Source of the DNA: Guptibacillus hwajinpoensis
GTDB taxonomy: Bacteria; Bacillota; Bacilli; Bacillales; Guptibacillaceae
Length of the DNA: 64,000 nucleotides
Reading direction: 5' to 3'
Assembly: GCF_001039475.1 (NCBI RefSeq)
Contig: NZ_LELK01000004.1
Span: 1,443,097-1,507,096, forward strand
Shown here: positions 52,258 through 63,158 of the stretch, in pieces
Layout: each line of letters opens with the position of its first letter
Numbering within the stretch: the stretch's first letter is position 1
Notes under the pieces: generated by a model
What the model saw: the letters and a program-made list of their open reading frames with translations, nothing else
Database searches by the model: none
Told to the model about the DNA's origin: nothing
Program-made: the position numbers and the translations under genes

Positions 52258-52701
52258 GTGAGTCTAAATGACCGTTTAACAGCAGATATGAAAGTAGCGA
52301 TGAAGAACAAAGAGAAAAACAAACTATCTGTTATTCGGATGGTGAAATCTTCTATTCAGAATGAATCCATTAAATTGGGTCATGATTTAACTGAAGAAGA
52401 GGAACTTACCGTTCTCACTCGCGAAGTCAAGCAACGTAAAGACTCCCTCCTTGAATTTGAAAAAGCTGGTCGAAGTGATCTTGTGCAGAATCTTGATGAA
52501 GAGCTGTCGATCTTATCTGTCTATCTGCCGAAACAACTCTCTGAAGAAGAAGTTGAGCAAATTGTTCAGGAAGTGATTTCTGAAACAGGCGCTTCTTCTA
52601 AGAAAGATATGGGCAAGGTGATGGGTGCGCTAATGCCTCGTGTAAAAGGCAAAGCGGACGGCGGACTTGTAAATCGTATTGTACAAAAGAACTTATCATA
52701 A
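52258..52701 (+). CDS. yqeY: GatB/YqeY domain protein
   Basis: 147-residue protein of the GatB/YqeY family, related to the tail domain of GatB and thought to act on tRNA-linked amidotransfer or another RNA task; function unproven. Visible are [34 protein letters not shown] and [20 protein letters not shown] (shortened: [14 protein letters not shown]). GTG start 52258 after GAGAGGGTG, directly behind rpsU. Confidence 0.95.
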   Translation: MSLNDRLTADMKVAMKNKEKNKLSVIRMVKSSIQNESIKLGHDLTEEEELTVLTREVKQRKDSLLEFEKAGRSDLVQNLDEELSILSVYLPKQLSEEEVEQIVQEVISETGASSKKDMGKVMGALMPRVKGKADGGLVNRIVQKNLS

Positions 52702-53039
52702 AGTGAAACTTTCATCACTGTGAGATCGATCTTCTCCAGTGCAGTAAGTTGAACCAATCAGACCTTTAGGACAGCTGATTTGGCTCTTAATCTCTATAGT
52801 ATATGTTTTGAGCTTAAATCTTACTGTCCTAATTGTGGGATAAATATGATCAAGCGTAAGCACGTCCTGTTTCGACAGGACGTGCTTTTTCTATTTAAAC
52901 GACTTGTTTTCATAAGAAAGCCATTTCAAACTAGTAATTCCATATTGATTTTGGCATACTTAAACTATATCGTTTACATAAACTTGAAACCTTATTGTTG
53001 TTTCATACGTAAAGAAGGAAGCAGGAAGGAGGGAGCGAT
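52702..53039. other. 338-base yqeY-nfeD intergenic region
   Basis: It contains the terminator listed separately (52858-52890) and an AT-rich stretch before the nfeD ribosome site. An ORF at 52780-53052 spans this area, but it reads through the terminator and has no RBS, so it is not called. Nothing else was found. Confidence 0.6.
52858..52890 (+). terminator. Terminator upstream of the nfeD operon
   Basis: AAGCACGTCCTGT-TTCG-ACAGGACGTGCTT followed by TTT. It is 157 bases after the yqeY stop and shields nfeD from rpsU-yqeY. Confidence 0.92.
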
Positions 53040-54362
53040 ATTACAAGAATAAAATGGAGGCTACTCGTATCGATTTGTTTGATGTTAGCCGTTCTCCCGT
53101 TTCTCGGACAATATGCTTCAGGTGAGGGCGAAGGAAAGCTAGTTTCCTTTATTCCTGTCGAACAGGAAGTAGAACGTGGGTTGGAGGCATTTCTGAAACG
53201 ATCCATTCAGGAAGCTGAAAATGAAGGTGCTGATCACATTGTATTGGAAATTGATACACCAGGTGGTGCGGTGAATGCAGCTGATAATATTGCAACCATT
53301 ATTAAAAGTACAGAGGTACCCATTACAGCTTATGTAGCAGATCGTGCTCTTTCAGCTGGGGCATACATTGCACTTAACGCTGATCAGATTATTATGGAAC
53401 CCGGTGCTTTAATGGGGTCAGCTGCAATCATTGATCAGTCTGGAAACACAGCAGGCAAAAAGGCAGAGTCATTCTGGCATGCTGCTATGAAATCTGCTGC
53501 AGAATTGAATGATCGTGATCCTAAATATGCGCTTGCAATGGCAGATCCTGATGTTGACCTTCCTAACTATAACGCTCCTAAAGGCGAACTTCTAACGTTA
53601 AATGGAGAAGAAGCGGTAAAGGTTGGTTACGCCGAAGGAATGGCCGAAGATCGTACTGAGCTTTTAAATTTACTTAACCTTAAAGATGCTGAAGTAAGTG
53701 ATGCTGAAGTTAGTATTGCAGAAAGAATTGCTCGATTCGTTACAAACCCAATTATTATTCCGATTTTGTTATCGATTGGTAGTCTTGGTCTTGTTCTAGA
53801 ACTATACTCTCCTGGATTCGGAGTACCCGGATTTATGGGAGCGGGAGCATTATTGTTATTTTTCTTTGGCCATATGATAGCAGGGTTTGCTGGCTGGGAA
53901 TCATTGTTGCTTCTCATTGTTGGTGTCGTTCTCATAGTAGTTGAAATCTTTATACCCGGTTTTGGAGTATTTGGTGTGTTAGGAGCTGTGGGAGTTGTTG
54001 CAAGTATTGTTCTTGCTTCAGGACAATCAATGCAATATATACTTCTTGCTGTACTAATTGCCGTCGCGGTAACAGTTGGAGGATCCTATCTATTCATAAA
54101 GATCTTCGGTTATAAAGGTTTCTTTAAGAAAATTATTCTATCAGATGCTACTAAATCCGATCAGGGTTATGTTTCAAACACGACTCGAGATGAATTAGTT
54201 GGGCTTGAAGGTGTTGCTGTTACACCACTTCGACCTTCTGGAATTGCTGATTTTGGTGATGAAAGGCTAGATGTTGTCACTGAAGGAGGATTTTTATCCG
54301 CTGGGACTGAAGTGAAAATAATAAAGACGAATGGCTCTAGAGTTGTTGTAAGAGCATGTTAA
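53040..54362 (+). CDS. nfeD: NfeD-type membrane serine protease homologue, apparent ATT start
   Basis: 440 residues as annotated from ATT 53040. With that start the N-terminus reads (M)TRIKWRLLVSICLMLAVLPF, a complete signal peptide, and AAGGAGGG lies 6 bases upstream. The next usual starts (TTG 53079, ATG 53082) cut the signal peptide and have no RBS. The ClpP-like domain has DTPGGAVNAADNIATI and the catalytic serine in RALSAGAYIAL. Then come about four transmembrane helices and a C-terminal OB fold. Partner of floA, the next gene. The family is certain; the start codon is inferred. Confidence 0.9.
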   Translation: MTRIKWRLLVSICLMLAVLPFLGQYASGEGEGKLVSFIPVEQEVERGLEAFLKRSIQEAENEGADHIVLEIDTPGGAVNAADNIATIIKSTEVPITAYVADRALSAGAYIALNADQIIMEPGALMGSAAIIDQSGNTAGKKAESFWHAAMKSAAELNDRDPKYALAMADPDVDLPNYNAPKGELLTLNGEEAVKVGYAEGMAEDRTELLNLLNLKDAEVSDAEVSIAERIARFVTNPIIIPILLSIGSLGLVLELYSPGFGVPGFMGAGALLLFFFGHMIAGFAGWESLLLLIVGVVLIVVEIFIPGFGVFGVLGAVGVVASIVLASGQSMQYILLAVLIAVAVTVGGSYLFIKIFGYKGFFKKIILSDATKSDQGYVSNTTRDELVGLEGVAVTPLRPSGIADFGDERLDVVTEGGFLSAGTEVKIIKTNGSRVVVRAC

Positions 54363-54382
54363 TTTAATTAGGGAGGAAAATT

Positions 54383-55372
54383 ATGGATACTGGAACGCTT
54401 GGTTTATTAGTTATTGTTGGTTTAGTTATTATTGGTCTTGCGATTTTATTTACATTTGTACCTGTTATGCTATGGATTTCTGCGCTTGCAGCGGGAGTTA
54501 GGGTAAGCATATTCAATCTAGTTGGAATGAGATTACGTCGTGTTATCCCTTCACGCGTGATCAACCCGTTAATTAAAGCGGTGAAAGCAGGTCTTGATCT
54601 TAATACGAATCAACTTGAAAGTCACTATCTTGCGGGTGGTAATGTTGACCGTGCCGTGAATGCGCTAATTGCAGCTCACAGAGCAAACATTGAACTAAGC
54701 TTTGAACGCTGTGCAGCGATTGATCTTGCTGGACGTGACGTGCTCGATGCCGTTCAAATGAGTGTTAATCCAAAAGTGATTGAAACACCTTTCATTGCTG
54801 GTGTAGCAATGGATGGGATTGAAGTAAAAGCGAAAGCAAGAATTACAGTTCGTGCTAATATTGATCGTCTCGTTGGTGGTGCTGGTGAAGAGACAGTTAT
54901 TGCACGTGTAGGGGAAGGGATTGTTAGTACAATCGGTTCTTCAAACAATCACAAAAAAGTTCTGGAAAATCCAGATATGATATCCCAAACAGTTCTTGCT
55001 AAAGGACTAGATGCAGGCACAGCATTCGAAATTCTATCCATCGATATTGCTGACATTGATATCGGCAAAAACATTGGTGCCGTTCTTCAAACCGATCAAG
55101 CTGAAGCAGATAAAAACATTGCTCAGGCAAAAGCGGAGGAAAGACGTGCTATGGCTGTAGCCCAAGAGCAAGAAATGAGAGCTCGAGTAGAAGAAATGCG
55201 TGCTAAAGTAGTTGAGGCGGAAGCTGAAGTACCAATGGCTATGGCTGAAGCGCTTCGCTCAGGCAATATTGGTGTAATGGATTATATGAACCTAAAGAAT
55301 ATTGAAGCTGATACGGATATGCGTGATATGATTGGGAAGCCTGATCAGGAAGAAGATGAGGATGATCGCTAA
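54383..55372 (+). CDS. floA: Flotillin-like protein FloA
   Basis: Membrane scaffold organising functional microdomains. 329 residues: an N-terminal membrane hairpin (about 5-36), an SPFH/PHB domain with [34 protein letters not shown] and [20 protein letters not shown] (shortened: [14 protein letters not shown]), and a C-terminal coiled coil rich in EA repeats. RBS GGGAGG before ATG 54383. Pairs with the NfeD protein encoded just upstream. Confidence 0.97.
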   Translation: MDTGTLGLLVIVGLVIIGLAILFTFVPVMLWISALAAGVRVSIFNLVGMRLRRVIPSRVINPLIKAVKAGLDLNTNQLESHYLAGGNVDRAVNALIAAHRANIELSFERCAAIDLAGRDVLDAVQMSVNPKVIETPFIAGVAMDGIEVKAKARITVRANIDRLVGGAGEETVIARVGEGIVSTIGSSNNHKKVLENPDMISQTVLAKGLDAGTAFEILSIDIADIDIGKNIGAVLQTDQAEADKNIAQAKAEERRAMAVAQEQEMRARVEEMRAKVVEAEAEVPMAMAEALRSGNIGVMDYMNLKNIEADTDMRDMIGKPDQEEDEDDR

Positions 55373-55407
55373 GATCTTAACTATCTTCAGCTACGGAGGT
55401 GACAATA

Positions 55408-55833
55408 TTGGATAATATTATAGAATTAATTTTAAACAATATTGTTTTCGTCATTATCGCGATTGGTGGAATTCTCAGTTTCTTTAAACGCATGGGAAGC
55501 GAAGACCAAAACCAGAATCAGCGGCAAAATGAACGTCCAAGAAAACAAGCTACCTCGTCAGGTGCCGATCGGTCTTTTGACGAGGAGAAAGAAATCCAAT
55601 CTGAAAATGTTAGTGCTTATCAAGAAGCGCTTGAGAGGATTTCAGAACGAGAAAATTCACAGTATGAATTAAAGGTTGAAAAGCCTAAAAGAAGTTCAGT
55701 TAACCAAAAAGGAATTTCAATTAGCAAAAGAAATGTTCGAAATGGGATCATCTGGGCTGAAATTCTTGGACCACCACGGTCGAAGAGACCTCATCCTTCG
55801 ATGACAACCATGAAGCAATCGAAAAGGTATTAA
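55408..55833 (+). CDS. yqfB: YqfB-position protein, membrane-anchored, unknown
   Basis: 141 residues with one N-terminal transmembrane helix (IIELILNNIVFVIIAIGGIL) and a long hydrophilic, low-complexity Gln/Asn/Arg/Glu-rich tail ending in a basic stretch. TTG 55408 follows GGAGGTGACAATA; GTG 55399 would lie within the RBS. It follows floA by 35 bases, in the place of yqfB in B. subtilis. No domain recognised. A role with FloA/NfeD in membrane microdomains is inferred only from position. Confidence 0.65.
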   Translation: MDNIIELILNNIVFVIIAIGGILSFFKRMGSEDQNQNQRQNERPRKQATSSGADRSFDEEKEIQSENVSAYQEALERISERENSQYELKVEKPKRSSVNQKGISISKRNVRNGIIWAEILGPPRSKRPHPSMTTMKQSKRY

Positions 55834-55836
55834 TGT

Positions 55837-55861
55837 AAAAAGCGCCCTCGGGCGCTTTTTT
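55837..55861 (+). terminator. Terminator of the nfeD-floA-yqfB operon
   Basis: AAAAAGCGCCC-TC-GGGCGCTTTTT, starting 4 bases after the yqfB stop. Confidence 0.92.
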
Positions 55862-55915
55862 GTTTGGATTGAAAATATGCCAACAGTAAAACACATGATT
55901 CAATAACACGAAAAA

Positions 55916-55946
55916 GTGATAGTTTTTGTTTCTCACTCATAAAGAT
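55916..55946 (+). promoter_or_regulatory. Possible sigma-E promoter of yqfC
   Basis: GTGATA (55916-55921) about 16 bases before CATAAAGAT (55938-55946) resembles mother-cell sigma-E elements (-35 ATA, -10 CATACAnT). yqfC-yqfD are known sigma-E targets, but the -10 match is partial. Confidence 0.35.
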
Positions 55947-55967
55947 GAGATGAGAGGGGGAGTATCC

Positions 55968-56258
55968 ATGGCAAAGTGGAAGCACAATCTAAAAACCTGG
56001 CTTACTCGAAGATTAGAGCTTCCCGCAGATGCGGTCATGGATTTACCGCGTATTACGATGGTTGGACAGCTTCATATTTACATAGAGAACCATCAAGGGG
56101 TCTTGAAATTCTCGAATGAGGAAGTGCGTCTGCTCCTTAAACAGGGGCAGCTTTTGATAAAAGGGAAAGACTTTATGTTGAAAACAATCCTGCCAGAAGA
56201 AATCCTACTTGAAGGCAAAATCGAACATGTTTCTTATCTTGAGAGACCTGAAAACTGA
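55968..56258 (+). CDS. yqfC: Sporulation protein YqfC
   Basis: 96-residue protein of the YabP/YqfC family. Visible are LELPADAVMDLPRITMVG and QLHIYIENHQGVLKFS, then LLLKQGQLLIKGKDF. It is expressed in the mother cell in B. subtilis and needed, with YqfD, for efficient sporulation. ATG 55968 after GAGAGGGGGAG; a longer in-frame start at 55926 lacks an RBS. Confidence 0.9.
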   Translation: MAKWKHNLKTWLTRRLELPADAVMDLPRITMVGQLHIYIENHQGVLKFSNEEVRLLLKQGQLLIKGKDFMLKTILPEEILLEGKIEHVSYLERPEN

Positions 56259-56302
56259 TTAAAGGCCTCTCTAATCCCAGGCTAATTATACAGGGGGCTA
56301 TT

Positions 56303-57490
56303 ATGAAGGAGTATATACGAGAGCTTTTTTCGGGATATGTACGGATAAAGGTAATTGGTTCTTATACTGAGTTATTTATAAACCGTTGTATAGAGTATAA
56401 AATACCTATTTGGGATATTGCTAGGCTTGATCATGAAACCATTATTCTATCTCTTTATATTTCGGACGTGCGACGAATAAGGCCACATTTAAAACGGACA
56501 AGATGCAAAGTTCGAATTCATGAAAGAAAAGGTTTTCCGTTTATTTTGAAGCGAGTCATTTATTCTAGAGGATTTCTGACTGGAGCCATAAGCTGTCTAT
56601 TATTATTATTTATTCTATCGAATATGGTATGGTCGATAACTGTTAATGGGGCTACGCCTGAAGTGGAGCACAAGCTTAAGCAAGCAGCAGTTGAACTGGG
56701 TGTTACAAGGGGTAAGTTTATTTTTCAACTTCCGTCAAATCAGGAACTTCAGAGGCAGATTACAGAAAAGATGGAGGAAATCACCTGGGTAGGAGTAAAG
56801 CGAAGTGGAACTACGTATCATTTCGAAGTGGTGCAAAAGCAATTGCCAGAAAAACAACCTGCGCTTAACCCTAGACATATAGTAGCAAAAAAGAAGGCAA
56901 TTGTTACAAAGATGTATGTAGAAGAAGGACAGGCTCAAGTAGAAGAAAATACCTATGTGAAACCTGGGCAACTCCTAATATCAGGTTTTATCGGTAAAAA
57001 GGAAAAAAGTGAACTTGTCCCAGCAAAAGGGGAAGTATTCGGGAGAACATGGTATGTTTCAAATGTATCGATTCCACTAAAGTCAACATTCATAACCAAC
57101 ACTGGAGAAAGAAAAACTAGTTACGCTATCGGAGTGAGTCGTTTTCACATACCAATTTGGGGGTTTGGAAAGCCGGAATTCAGTGAATATGAAACGGTGG
57201 AGCATGAAACGAATTTACGATTCCTCAAATGGGAACTTCCTTTTTCCTTTCAGTCGAAAAAAATGCTTGGAACTGAAGAAGTAACAAGAACATATTCTAA
57301 AAGTGAAGCCCTTGATGCCGCACGTTCAGTTGCTAGAAAAGATATTGAGGACAAAACATCAGATGAAGCAGAAATTAATAAGGAAAAGATTTTGCACCAT
57401 GAGGAAGAGAATGGTAAAGTAAATGTAAAGATACACTTTGAAGTGATTGAGGAGATTGGGAAAAACATACCAATTATTCAAGGAGATTGA
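56303..57490 (+). CDS. yqfD: Sporulation protein YqfD
   Basis: 395-residue sporulation membrane protein. A basic N-terminal domain (FSGYVRIKVIGSYTELFINR, shortened: VRIKVIGSYTEL), one or two transmembrane helices (about 93-113) and a large extracytoplasmic domain with GVKRSGTTYHFEVVQK and VKPGQLLISGFIG. Mother-cell gene needed for spore formation in B. subtilis; not essential for growth. RBS CAGGGGGC before ATG 56303. Confidence 0.92.
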   Translation: MKEYIRELFSGYVRIKVIGSYTELFINRCIEYKIPIWDIARLDHETIILSLYISDVRRIRPHLKRTRCKVRIHERKGFPFILKRVIYSRGFLTGAISCLLLLFILSNMVWSITVNGATPEVEHKLKQAAVELGVTRGKFIFQLPSNQELQRQITEKMEEITWVGVKRSGTTYHFEVVQKQLPEKQPALNPRHIVAKKKAIVTKMYVEEGQAQVEENTYVKPGQLLISGFIGKKEKSELVPAKGEVFGRTWYVSNVSIPLKSTFITNTGERKTSYAIGVSRFHIPIWGFGKPEFSEYETVEHETNLRFLKWELPFSFQSKKMLGTEEVTRTYSKSEALDAARSVARKDIEDKTSDEAEINKEKILHHEEENGKVNVKIHFEVIEEIGKNIPIIQGD

Positions 57491-57496
57491 GGTCTA

Positions 57497-58459
57497 TTGG
57501 CAGAACGTTACGTTGATCTTACATTACAGTTAGAGAATTCGAATGAAGCTCAAACTCTATTTGGTCCCGGAGATGAGCATTTAAAGATAATTGAAGAAGC
57601 CCTCGAGGTGTCGTTAGTTACACGAGGAGAAGGCATATCAGTTAAAGGGGACGAAGAAAAGATTGCGATGGTTAAAGAAGTCGTTATGACTCTTCATTCT
57701 CTTATTAAGCGAGGCGCAAGTATATCAGGTCGAGATGTCGTATACGCTTGTCAGCTTGTGCAACAGGGGATGCTAGATCAGCTTCTTGAGCTCTATCAGG
57801 AAGAGATTACAACCAATGCAAAAGGCAAGCCAATCAAAGTGAAAACGCTTGGACAACGCCACTATGTTTCTGCTATGAAGAAGACAGATTTAGTTTTTGG
57901 AATTGGTCCAGCAGGAACAGGGAAAACGTACCTTGCTGTCGTAATGGCGGTAGCTGCATTAAAGTACAATAAAGTTAAAAAAATCGTTCTTACACGCCCA
58001 GCAGTCGAAGCAGGTGAGAGTTTAGGCTTTCTTCCCGGTGATTTGAAGGAAAAAGTTGATCCATATTTACGTCCATTGTATGATGCTCTTCATGATGTTC
58101 TTGGAGTCGAGCAAACTACCCGTCTAATTGAAAGAGGGACGATTGAGATCGCTCCACTTGCATATATGAGAGGTCGAACGCTTGATGATAGCTATGTAAT
58201 CTTAGATGAGGCTCAGAATACGACTTCACAGCAGATGAAGATGTTTCTAACGAGACTTGGTTTTGGTTCGAAAATGGTCATTACTGGAGATATTACTCAG
58301 GTTGACCTACCGAAAGGAAAAGAGTCAGGTCTAGCAGCAGCTGAAAAGATTCTTAATCGCGTTAAAGATGTTTCGTTTATTTATCTTCAACAAACTGATG
58401 TTGTACGTCATCCATTAGTACAGAAAATCATTGATGCATACGAACATGATACGAAATAA
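57497..58459 (+). CDS. phoH: PhoH-like ATPase
   Basis: 320-residue P-loop ATPase related to the helicase-like half of RhlB/PhoH proteins; a link to rRNA processing is suggested by its steady neighbour ybeY. Walker A GPAGTGKTYLAVVMAVAAL (shortened: GPAGTGKTYLAV), Walker B VILDEAQNT and VITGDITQVDLP. A KH-like N-terminus precedes it. TTG start 57497, AAGGAGATTG upstream, 6 bases after yqfD. Confidence 0.95.
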   Translation: MAERYVDLTLQLENSNEAQTLFGPGDEHLKIIEEALEVSLVTRGEGISVKGDEEKIAMVKEVVMTLHSLIKRGASISGRDVVYACQLVQQGMLDQLLELYQEEITTNAKGKPIKVKTLGQRHYVSAMKKTDLVFGIGPAGTGKTYLAVVMAVAALKYNKVKKIVLTRPAVEAGESLGFLPGDLKEKVDPYLRPLYDALHDVLGVEQTTRLIERGTIEIAPLAYMRGRTLDDSYVILDEAQNTTSQQMKMFLTRLGFGSKMVITGDITQVDLPKGKESGLAAAEKILNRVKDVSFIYLQQTDVVRHPLVQKIIDAYEHDTK

Positions 58460-58464
58460 GCTTG

Positions 58465-58493
58465 AAGGTCCGTTACTAACGGGCCTTTTTTTG
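58465..58493 (+). terminator. Terminator after phoH
   Basis: AAGGTCCGTT-ACT-AACGGGCCTT then TTTTT. It lies before pgpH, which starts about 100 bases on, so the pgpH group probably has its own promoter. Confidence 0.88.
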
Positions 58494-58596
58494 CTCGCAT
58501 AAAGAACTTATTAAGAGAATCTCGTCCTTTTATTAGGAAATTCTGATAAAATATGAAGAAGAGTGATATAAGGCTTGAACTTGTGGGGTGAAGCAA

Positions 58597-60726
58597 TTGG
58601 TTGCGAAGATCAAACATATCATGAAGGATCATCTCCGTAATATAGAACGCATTAAAACGATAAAATGGTCCCTTTATGGACTGGTTGCTATCATAATGTA
58701 TTTAACGATGCTTACGAACGTTATTCCTGAATCTCTTGACGTTTCGCTATACTCTCGCGCTGATCGCGACATTGCTTCACCTATTACGATTGAGAACAAA
58801 ACTGCAACAGAAGATGAAAGATCAAAAGCCGCTCAAGTAGAGGCTATATATGTGTACCGTGATGAAGTATCTCAATCCCAATTAGATAAGCTAAATGATC
58901 TATTCTCAGGCATTGAGAAGGTAAGGAATAATGATGCAGGCAATGATCGCTCGATCGAGGAAGAATTAAAGGACTTAAAAGTTCTTTTATCTGTTTCAAT
59001 GGCTGATGAAATGACGGACGAAACGCTCGTCCCTTTATTGCAAGCAGAAATGACTCAAATAAGCTTAATTAAAGAACTAACGCTGTCTGAAGTAATGGAA
59101 GTTATGACAGATAGAGTATCCATTGACAATTTAGAGGAATCTAAGAATGATGTTGAGGACCGTTTATCACTTACCTCTCTACCGAATGACCAGAAGCAGG
59201 CAATGATAACAGTAGCACAACAAAGTATTGTTCCTAACTATTTCCTTGACCCTGAGCAAACAGAGCAAAGCAGACAAGAAGCTATTGAAGCAGTTCAGCC
59301 TGTAATGATTAGAGAAGGACAGATCATTGTTGAAGAAGGAGCAATGATTAATCGCGAGGTCATGGAGCAGCTTCGTTTGGCAGGACTGCTTGATGAAGGC
59401 TTTGATGCTATTCCTTATGTTGGCCTTGCCCTTCTCGTTCTGTTACTTACAGGTTATTTGTACTATTTCTTCCAAGATGTTAGATCACGTGTCCGCACAT
59501 CGAACACAAATTTGTTTATTATCGTATTGATTTATTTTAGTACGCTTCTCGTTCTTAAACTAACTAGCTTATTGCAGGGAATTGAGCTACCTGGCATCGC
59601 TTACATCGTTCCTGCTGCAGTAGGAACAATGCTTATTAAAATGCTATTTAATGAACAGCTAGCAATAGCTTCAGGTATACTTTTTGCCGTCTGTGCCGGA
59701 GTGTTTTTTAATGGAGAAATTACTGGCCCAATGAATGCTTCTTTAGGTTTCTATGTACTAATGAGTTCGTTATCCGGTGTGTTTTTCCTCGGAAAACGTA
59801 ATCATCGTTCAAACATTCTGAAAGCAGGATTACTCGTCTCATTGATAAACATTATCTCAGTGGCTATATTATTAATGTTGAAGAATGGTCAGTACAGCGG
59901 AGTGGAATTAACTTATCATATGGTGTTTGCTTTCCTTTCTGGATTTCTATCATCTATGTTAACGCTTGGACTAATGCCATTTTTTGAAGCTGGGTTTAGA
60001 ATTATTTCTACGACAAGGCTGATTGAACTTTCCAATCCCAATCATCCTTTATTGAGGAAAATTCTTGTTGAAACGCCTGGGACTTATCATCATAGTGTAA
60101 TGGTTGCGAATTTGTCTGAAGCAGCATGTGAATCAATAGGAGCGAATGGGCTACTCGCGAGAGTTGGGGCGTATTATCATGATATTGGTAAAACAAAGCG
60201 ACCACATTTCTTTATTGAAAATCAGATGAATATGGAAAATCCGCATGATAAAATATCACCACACCTAAGTAAAACGATCATTATTTCTCATGCAACGGAT
60301 GGCGCTGATATGCTAAGAAAGCATCGCTTACCAAAAGAGATTGTCGACATCGCAGAACAGCATCACGGTACAACACTGTTGAAGTACTTTTATTATAAAG
60401 CCAATGAACAAGCAGATGAGTCCATACCTGAAGCGGATTTTCGATATCCTGGTCCTAGGGCGCAGACAAAAGAAGCTGCAGTGGTTGGAATTGCAGATTG
60501 CATTGAGGCGGCAGTTAGATCCATGAATAAACCAAATCCAATGGCTATTGAATCGCTCGTGAGAAAGATCATTACAGAACGTCTAGAAGATGGGCAGTTT
60601 GATGAATGTGATTTATCTTTAAGAGAATTAGATCTTGTGGCAACTACTATACTAGAAACATTAAATGGGATATTCCATAGTCGAATTGAGTACCCAACAG
60701 AAATTAAAAAGAAGGTGACTTTATGA
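58597..60726 (+). CDS. pgpH: Cyclic di-AMP phosphodiesterase PgpH (7TMR-HD)
   Basis: Membrane-bound hydrolase of c-di-AMP, 709 residues. N-terminal transmembrane helix, an extracellular 7TMR-HDED domain (about 55-280), seven membrane helices and a cytoplasmic HD domain with PGTYHHSVMVANLSEAA, YYHDIGKTKRPHFFIEN, HATDGADML and ADCIEAAVRSM. All HD metal ligands are present. TTG 58597 is 6-7 bases after GGGGTG; GTG 58588 is inside that motif. Followed, with a 4-base overlap, by ybeY. Confidence 0.95.
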   Translation: MVAKIKHIMKDHLRNIERIKTIKWSLYGLVAIIMYLTMLTNVIPESLDVSLYSRADRDIASPITIENKTATEDERSKAAQVEAIYVYRDEVSQSQLDKLNDLFSGIEKVRNNDAGNDRSIEEELKDLKVLLSVSMADEMTDETLVPLLQAEMTQISLIKELTLSEVMEVMTDRVSIDNLEESKNDVEDRLSLTSLPNDQKQAMITVAQQSIVPNYFLDPEQTEQSRQEAIEAVQPVMIREGQIIVEEGAMINREVMEQLRLAGLLDEGFDAIPYVGLALLVLLLTGYLYYFFQDVRSRVRTSNTNLFIIVLIYFSTLLVLKLTSLLQGIELPGIAYIVPAAVGTMLIKMLFNEQLAIASGILFAVCAGVFFNGEITGPMNASLGFYVLMSSLSGVFFLGKRNHRSNILKAGLLVSLINIISVAILLMLKNGQYSGVELTYHMVFAFLSGFLSSMLTLGLMPFFEAGFRIISTTRLIELSNPNHPLLRKILVETPGTYHHSVMVANLSEAACESIGANGLLARVGAYYHDIGKTKRPHFFIENQMNMENPHDKISPHLSKTIIISHATDGADMLRKHRLPKEIVDIAEQHHGTTLLKYFYYKANEQADESIPEADFRYPGPRAQTKEAAVVGIADCIEAAVRSMNKPNPMAIESLVRKIITERLEDGQFDECDLSLRELDLVATTILETLNGIFHSRIEYPTEIKKKVTL

Positions 60727-61179
60727 ACCTGAACATTGACTTTAATGACGAAACAAACTCTATTACAGAGGAACAACTTAAAATGCTTGAGGAACTTATG
60801 AATCATGCTGCTAATGAAGAAGAGGTTGAGTCTGGTAGTGAAGTGTCAATAATGTTTGTAGGCAATGATAAGATTACTGAAATCAATCGCGAATACCGTG
60901 GTAAGGATCAGCCCACAGATGTCATATCATTTGCTCTTGATGACGAAGAGGAAGGTGATGAACTCGTTATTTTAGGTGAGCATCTGCCTCATCTATTAGG
61001 GGAGATAGTAATATCAGTGGATAAAATAGCAGAACAAGCGAATGATTATGGACATAGTTTTGATCGAGAACTCGGATTTTTAACAGTTCACGGGTTTCTT
61101 CATTTACTCGGTTATGATCATATGACGGATGAAGATGAAAAAGAAATGTTCGACAAACAAAAGGTACTTCTTGAGCAGT

Positions 61180-61196
<17 letters not shown>
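60723..61196 (+). CDS. ybeY: Endoribonuclease YbeY, rRNA maturation factor
   Basis: Zinc-dependent RNase in 16S rRNA 3' processing and ribosome quality control. 157 residues. Metal site HGFLHLLGYDH (HxxxHxxxxxH, near residue 120); also RGKDQPTDVISFALDD and LGEIVISVDK. RBS AAGAAGGTG inside the end of pgpH. The order phoH, pgpH, ybeY, dgkA, cdd, era matches B. subtilis. Confidence 0.97.
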
Positions 61197-62880
<1,684 letters not shown>

Positions 62881-62979
62881 GATAAATTTTGTTAAATATT
62901 CCATCACATAAACGATCAACTGTAAGGTCAAGCTAGAGGTAAGAGGAAAGCTTTTACAAAATGAAAGGTGGGATTTTAA

Positions 62980-63117
62980 GTGTTAGAGTTTACCTGGAAA
63001 ATATTTTGTGAAACGGGAAACATCGATACTTATCTTCTTTTAAAAGAAATGCAAACACCGAACGATGAAGAATGTGATTCTCTCGCCGATGTGGAAGAAG
63101 TAACTCGCCTCACTTGA
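62980..63117 (+). CDS. yqzL: YqzL family small protein
   Basis: 45 residues from GTG 62980, AAAGGTGGG 8 bases upstream. The sequence LEFTWKIFCETGNIDTYLL is the YqzL N-terminus and the location between era and recO is conserved in Bacillus. The acidic C-terminal half (NDEECDSLADVEE) is typical as well. Unknown function; one of the genes usually missed for its length. Confidence 0.9.
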   Translation: MLEFTWKIFCETGNIDTYLLLKEMQTPNDEECDSLADVEEVTRLT

Positions 63118-63158
63118 CCTTTTGATGGAAATTTAACAAGAAACGGTTGGTGAAGTTC

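Noticed and set aside
52780..53052. 90-codon ORF on the + strand between yqeY and nfeD
   Set aside because: It runs through a strong intrinsic terminator (52858-52890), has no ribosome binding site, and its sequence shows no domain pattern.
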